Source: Bradyrhizobium guangxiense
GTDB taxonomy: Bacteria > Pseudomonadota > Alphaproteobacteria > Rhizobiales > Xanthobacteraceae
Direction: 5' to 3'
Assembly: GCF_004114915.1 (NCBI RefSeq)
Contig: NZ_CP022219.1
Coordinates: 124,001 to 188,000 of the forward strand
Length of the DNA: 64,000 nucleotides
The notes under the pieces are model-generated. The model saw nothing but the letters and a program-made list of their open reading frames with translations, had not been told where the DNA came from and made no database searches. Position numbers and translations under genes: made by a program. Positions 60,492 to 64,000 of the stretch are shown in pieces (position 1 is the first letter of the stretch; each line of letters begins with the position of its first letter).

Positions 60492-61570
60492 CCATGTTGT
60501 CTAACAAGGAAATCGCCGTCGTTCTCGACAGCTTCGTTCCGGGCTCCAGCCTTTCCTTGCTCGATGCGCTTCGCAAGATCTTGGATTCGGCAAGACCGAA
60601 TCAGGAGGTGCTCGCTCTCCCGCCCGCCGCAGCGCTTCCTGGAGGTGCCGCGCCCCCGGCGGGAGGGAACGGTCCGTTTCCTCCTCCCCGGAACGAACCC
60701 GGGACCGAGATGACGACAGACGAGATCTTCGAGCGGCTCAAAGACCTGAACTTGCCGCAGCCGATTCTCGAGCAGGCAACACCAGTCTTCGCAAGGGCGA
60801 AGTATGTTGTCAGCTCGCCAAAGGCAAAAGCGAAATCCGATTCGAAGATTGCGCGTCCCTTTACCCTCGCCGAGCGGGAGGATGGTGTCAGGCTGGCCCT
60901 TATCAATGTTCCGCGGCAGGTCTTTCAGAAGAGCATCATATGGGGGTCCCTTGCGGATGGAATCGAGGAAATCGATGCATATGTGCGTTTCGTGTCTTCG
61001 GACAATGCGAACAAGGTAACTCCCGGCTTCGACTATCTCCTGAGCTCCGCTGGGCAGCGAGGCAAGAAATGGGATTTCATTCCGTGGGATTGGGTAAATG
61101 ACTTCCTCTGCGGGAATGAGACGGCCGAAAGGGTCTTCAGATTGCCCGATCTCGGACGTTCCCCTTCAATGCTGACCCTCAATGACCTCAAGCAGACCGA
61201 TCGGAAGCTTATCAAGGCTTGGTTGAGTGATCGCGCAGGACAGCCAGGTACGGTGAAGCCCGGGCAACGCCTGCGGGATCTCGTCGACCAGGCCGATTGG
61301 TCCAAGGAGGCTTCGAAGAAGGTGGCAGGCTTCGGCGATGACCCCGATACTCTCGCCTTCCAAGTGTGTGAACTTGCAATTGACCAGGATCGCTTTCAAC
61401 CCACCAGCCATCCCCGATATGGCGATACATATCTGGGGGCCGTGCTGCTAGCTCTTCTGCCGGAAGCAGGCTCTGCAGATCGGAAGCAAATTGCAGAACT
61501 CATCGAGCGCTACAACTTGATAAGCCGGCCCGACTCGATCGGCCAGCTCAAAAAGTCCATTGGTGTCTAG
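60488..61570 (+). CDS. Unrecognised soluble protein of the module
   Basis: A 360-residue protein. Residues 1-40 are helical (KEIAVVLDSFVPGSSLSLLDALRKIL), 41-75 a Pro/Gly/Ala linker, 76-108 a second helical segment (TTDEIFERLKDLNLPQPILEQA), 109-250 a mixed region with several Trp (WDFIPWDWVNDFL), and 260-360 mostly helical. No catalytic motif seen. The linker and small helical ends suggest an adaptor that joins partners. It overlaps the upstream gene by ATGA. Confidence 0.75.
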   Translation: MTMLSNKEIAVVLDSFVPGSSLSLLDALRKILDSARPNQEVLALPPAAALPGGAAPPAGGNGPFPPPRNEPGTEMTTDEIFERLKDLNLPQPILEQATPVFARAKYVVSSPKAKAKSDSKIARPFTLAEREDGVRLALINVPRQVFQKSIIWGSLADGIEEIDAYVRFVSSDNANKVTPGFDYLLSSAGQRGKKWDFIPWDWVNDFLCGNETAERVFRLPDLGRSPSMLTLNDLKQTDRKLIKAWLSDRAGQPGTVKPGQRLRDLVDQADWSKEASKKVAGFGDDPDTLAFQVCELAIDQDRFQPTSHPRYGDTYLGAVLLALLPEAGSADRKQIAELIERYNLISRPDSIGQLKKSIGV

Positions 61571-61580
61571 GAGAGCGACC

Positions 61581-62705
61581 GTGACCCTCAACGAGGCGGA
61601 CAAGAACTTCGTCGTCGAGACGCTCGCCGATCAGTCTCTCGGTGTTGTGCAGGGATCATCCTATTATTTCAAAAACCTGATCTTACGGGCTGAGTTGCCG
61701 AAACCGGTGGTCGCCAACAGGATCGGCGCCTTGATTGGATCCCCCGAAATCGACGCGCGTACGCTCGTGGCATGGTCAGAGAGTTACGGCGTCAATCCGA
61801 ACAACCGTGTTCCGGCGCTGGGCTCGTTCCTGCTGAGCATGATGGATCAGGCGGGCATGGACCAGCAGTTGCGGCTCCCCGCAATCCTGGTCACCGCACG
61901 TCTGCTGCCGGACGACCAGCTCGACCGGTTGCAGGCACGGTTTCAAATCCCGATCGTTCCGACCAGGCCGGCTGCCTTGGTTCCGGTGCAAACCGGACCG
62001 GAATTTACCTGGCGTGACGAGCGTGAGCCCCTTGAGCTCCAAGGCCTATTCGATCGCGGTCCCCTGGTGCTTGACGTGGGACTGATCTTGCAAGCCGCCA
62101 AACGCGCCCTCGGCGTGTGTCGGGTTGAAGTCGGCAATGCCCTGAAGGGCACTGGGATTCTCATAGAGAAGGATCTCGTCCTCACCAACTATCATGTTGT
62201 GGGAGGGGATCTGACGGCTTCCCGCGCCGAGCTCGACATGAACGCTCCGGCCACCGTCCTGCGCTTCGGTGCCTTCACATCCGGGGCATCCCCGGACGAG
62301 GGACAAACAGTCAAGCTGGCTCCTGCCGCGGCAATCGTGGACGCCGATCCGCAGTTGGATTTCGCGTTGCTGCGGACCAGCGACGACATTGCAGCCGTCA
62401 AGGATCTTCGTCCGTTCTCAGATCTGGGTCTTACCCCGGCGCGCCTCGATCCGCTCTACATTCTCCAACATCCCCAAGGCGGGCCGATGAAGCTCGCCTT
62501 GAGCGACAACGGCGTGAGCTGGGTCGACCCGACGGTCGGCGTGGTACAGTATCTGACGCGCGCCGATTTCGGCTCCAGTGGATCACCTTGCTTCGATTCG
62601 AACTGGAAGCTGGTCGCGCTTCACCACGCCGGCAACACCCGGAAGGGTGAAGGGATATTGATACGGTCGATCTTCGACCGCATCAGGCCGCATTTGCTGC
62701 AATAG
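61581..62705 (+). CDS. Trypsin-like serine protease with helical N-terminal domain
   Basis: A 374-residue protein starting at GTG 61581 behind TAGGAGAG, ten bases after the previous stop. Residues 1-120 form an unrecognised helical domain (EADKNFVVETLADQSL, then ILVTARLLPDDQLDRL); residues 180-374 are an S1-type protease with GTGILIEKDLVLTNYHVVGGD, DFALLRTS and FGSSGSPCFDS. His205, Asp260 and Ser333 would be the triad. No signal peptide: the protease acts in the cytosol or at the inner face of the membrane. N-terminal domains of this type occur in effector-associated proteases of bacterial conflict systems. Confidence 0.85.
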   Translation: MTLNEADKNFVVETLADQSLGVVQGSSYYFKNLILRAELPKPVVANRIGALIGSPEIDARTLVAWSESYGVNPNNRVPALGSFLLSMMDQAGMDQQLRLPAILVTARLLPDDQLDRLQARFQIPIVPTRPAALVPVQTGPEFTWRDEREPLELQGLFDRGPLVLDVGLILQAAKRALGVCRVEVGNALKGTGILIEKDLVLTNYHVVGGDLTASRAELDMNAPATVLRFGAFTSGASPDEGQTVKLAPAAAIVDADPQLDFALLRTSDDIAAVKDLRPFSDLGLTPARLDPLYILQHPQGGPMKLALSDNGVSWVDPTVGVVQYLTRADFGSSGSPCFDSNWKLVALHHAGNTRKGEGILIRSIFDRIRPHLLQ

Positions 62706-62754
62706 TGGATGTCGGCCGCGCCCTCGAGGTGCACCACATCTTCGACGCCGAGCC

Positions 62755-63468
62755 TTAGATCAGCCGCATACCCTTCAAACTCGCATGCCCGTTCTTGCCG
62801 ACGATGATGTGGTCATGCACCGCAATCCCCAGCGGCTTGGCGATCTCGATGATCGCCTTGGTCATCTGGATGTCGGCCTGCGAGGGTGAGGGATCGCCGC
62901 TCGGATGGTTGTGCACCAGGATCAGCGCGGTCGCCGATAATTCCAGCGCGCGCTTGATCACCTCGCGCGGATAGACCGGGGTGTGGTCAACGGTGCCGGT
63001 CTGCTGCACCTCGTCGGCGATCAGCTGGTTGCGCTTGTCCAGGAACAGCAGGCGGAACTGCTCCTTATCGGCAAACGCCATGCTGGAGCGGCAATAGTCG
63101 ATCACCTCATTCCAGGACGACAGTGCGTTGCGGCCGTTGACCTCGCCCTTGGTCACGCGGCTCGCGGCGGCGGCAATCAGCTTGAGCTGGTTGATCGCGG
63201 ATTCGCCGATGCCGTCGACTTCGCGCAGGCGCGCCACCGGCGCATGCACGACCTCGGCGAACGAGCCGAAAATCTTGATCAGTGCCTTCGCCAGCGGCTT
63301 GGTGTCGCGCCGCGGCAGTGCCGGAAACAGCGCCATCTCCAACAGCTCGTAATCGCTCAGCGCGTCCGCGCCCGCGCTGTAGAAGCGCTCGCGCAGCCGC
63401 TCGCGATGGCCGTGATAGTGCGGCGTCTCGTCAGGCTTGCTCTTGTCATGGTCCGGCTTGGCGGGCAT
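62755..63468 (-). CDS. radC: RadC-family JAB-domain protein
   Basis: A 237-residue protein: short basic N-terminus, helix-hairpin-helix near 84-95 (VDGIGESAI), then the JAB/MPN domain with [16 protein letters not shown], whose His186, His188 and Asp199 are the metal ligands. Historically linked to DNA repair; the role is unproven. The gene is convergent with the protease gene, 49 bases apart. Confidence 0.92.
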   Translation of the reverse strand: MPAKPDHDKSKPDETPHYHGHRERLRERFYSAGADALSDYELLEMALFPALPRRDTKPLAKALIKIFGSFAEVVHAPVARLREVDGIGESAINQLKLIAAAASRVTKGEVNGRNALSSWNEVIDYCRSSMAFADKEQFRLLFLDKRNQLIADEVQQTGTVDHTPVYPREVIKRALELSATALILVHNHPSGDPSPSQADIQMTKAIIEIAKPLGIAVHDHIIVGKNGHASLKGMRLI

Positions 63469-63524
63469 CGGCGGCCAGCATCGCCTTGACGAAGGAATTT
63501 TTCAACCGACAATTGTAACTGCTC

Positions 63525-64000
63525 TCACGGTTTCCGCATGGGAGCGGTCACCGCAATGACCCCGAGAACGATGAGCGCCATGCCGGCCAGCATCGACCAG
63601 GTGAAGCTTTCGCCAAGGAGTGTGGTCCCAAGCGCCACGGCAAAGCCGGCGCGCAGGTAGCTGCCGCTCGTCGTGCCGAGCGGGCCAAGCGTATGGATCA
63701 GGCGGAAATAGATCACCATGGCGAGCCCGGTACAGACGATCGCAAGGCCGAGCACGGCCGTGATCGCTTGTATTGCCGGCGCCAGTGTCCAGGGCCGATC
63801 GAGGACCGCCGCGATGGGCAGCATCAGGGCGGCGGCGCAGCTCATCGCGCCGGCGGCCGTGACGACCGCGGGAAGGCCCGCGAATCGCTGCCCCCAGATC
63901 GGTGCGAGCGCGTAGCAGAAGCTCGCCGCCAGGACGGCGACCTGCGCCAGCGGCGCGTCAGTGCCGATCCCGGAGCGCGCGTCAACCCGCATGGTCAGGG
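63525..64000 (-). CDS. EamA/DMT-family transporter, N-terminal part outside window
   Basis: The visible 158 residues form the second EamA repeat with five hydrophobic segments (VAVLAASFCYALAPIWG first, FTWSMLAGMALIVLGVIAVTAPM last). The gene runs off the window at 64000, where the open frame continues upstream of the visible ATG. Drug/metabolite-type exporter; substrate unknown. Confidence 0.88.
   Translation of the reverse strand, partial: LTMRVDARSGIGTDAPLAQVAVLAASFCYALAPIWGQRFAGLPAVVTAAGAMSCAAALMLPIAAVLDRPWTLAPAIQAITAVLGLAIVCTGLAMVIYFRLIHTLGPLGTTSGSYLRAGFAVALGTTLLGESFTWSMLAGMALIVLGVIAVTAPMRKP

Noticed and set aside
62755..63468. radC as a sign of a mobile island
   Set aside because: RadC is a normal chromosomal gene here, without transposase or attachment repeats nearby.

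Overview
The window looks like chromosomal DNA of a Bradyrhizobium-type alphaproteobacterium (Nitrobacteraceae). Signs are the uniformly high-GC coding sequence, Omp25/OprB-style outer membrane protein, many acyl-CoA and aromatic catabolism genes, several ABC and TRAP/TTT-like uptake systems, and families of intergenic palindromic repeats that recur across the 64 kb. I see no prophage, CRISPR array, transposase or replication origin. One tRNA, tRNA-Arg(CCT), is present.

Layout. 1-5.3 kb: a crotonase, a tandem acyl-CoA dehydrogenase pair, an SDR, and two small stress/unknown genes (GlsB, YidB). 5.4-12.6 kb: a ketopantoate reductase paralogue, secreted small proteins, an acyl-CoA ligase followed by an RraA-like aldolase, a cupin, a Bug-type binding protein and a dihydroorotase-like hydrolase, which together read as uptake and breakdown of an unknown carboxylate. 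12.6-19 kb: a five-gene beta-oxidation-like operon (thiolase, two MaoC halves, SDR, acyl-CoA dehydrogenase) divergent from a TetR regulator and an acyl-CoA ligase, with a palindromic operator between them. 19-23 kb: alpha/beta hydrolase, another ketopantoate-reductase-like protein, a crotonase, LysR. 23-27.3 kb: FAD oxidoreductase plus a NitT/TauT-type ABC importer. 27.4-32.7 kb: a ring-cleavage cluster (gentisate dioxygenase, zeta GST/maleylpyruvate isomerase, MarR, aryl-CoA ligase, FAD monooxygenase) that reads as salicylyl-CoA (or anthraniloyl-CoA) to gentisate catabolism; the dioxygenase and monooxygenase promoters share a TTGACAGTATACT operator.

32.9-41.8 kb: secreted Cys-rich proteins, a quinone-reductase-like MDR, a DctA-like symporter with an amino-acid-type binding protein, a run of very small proteins, an ATP-grasp protein and ferredoxin-NADP reductase. 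42-50 kb: GltB-like FMN protein, PilZ, CorC/HlyC, a chemoreceptor, and a fused double-barrel porin. 50-58.3 kb: a creatininase divergent from a second NitT/TauT ABC importer with a 2-hydroxyacid dehydrogenase and a two-domain Inh protein; then a lysozyme/PG-binding protein.

58.8-62.7 kb is the most unusual part: four same-strand genes (a small multi-TM protein, a multi-TM protein with a cytosolic alpha/beta domain, an unrecognised soluble protein and a trypsin-like serine protease with an unrecognised helical N-terminal domain). Two junctions are tight (an ATGA overlap and a 10-base gap). It resembles, but does not match by anything I can name with certainty, protease-effector conflict modules. 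The window closes with RadC and a truncated EamA transporter.
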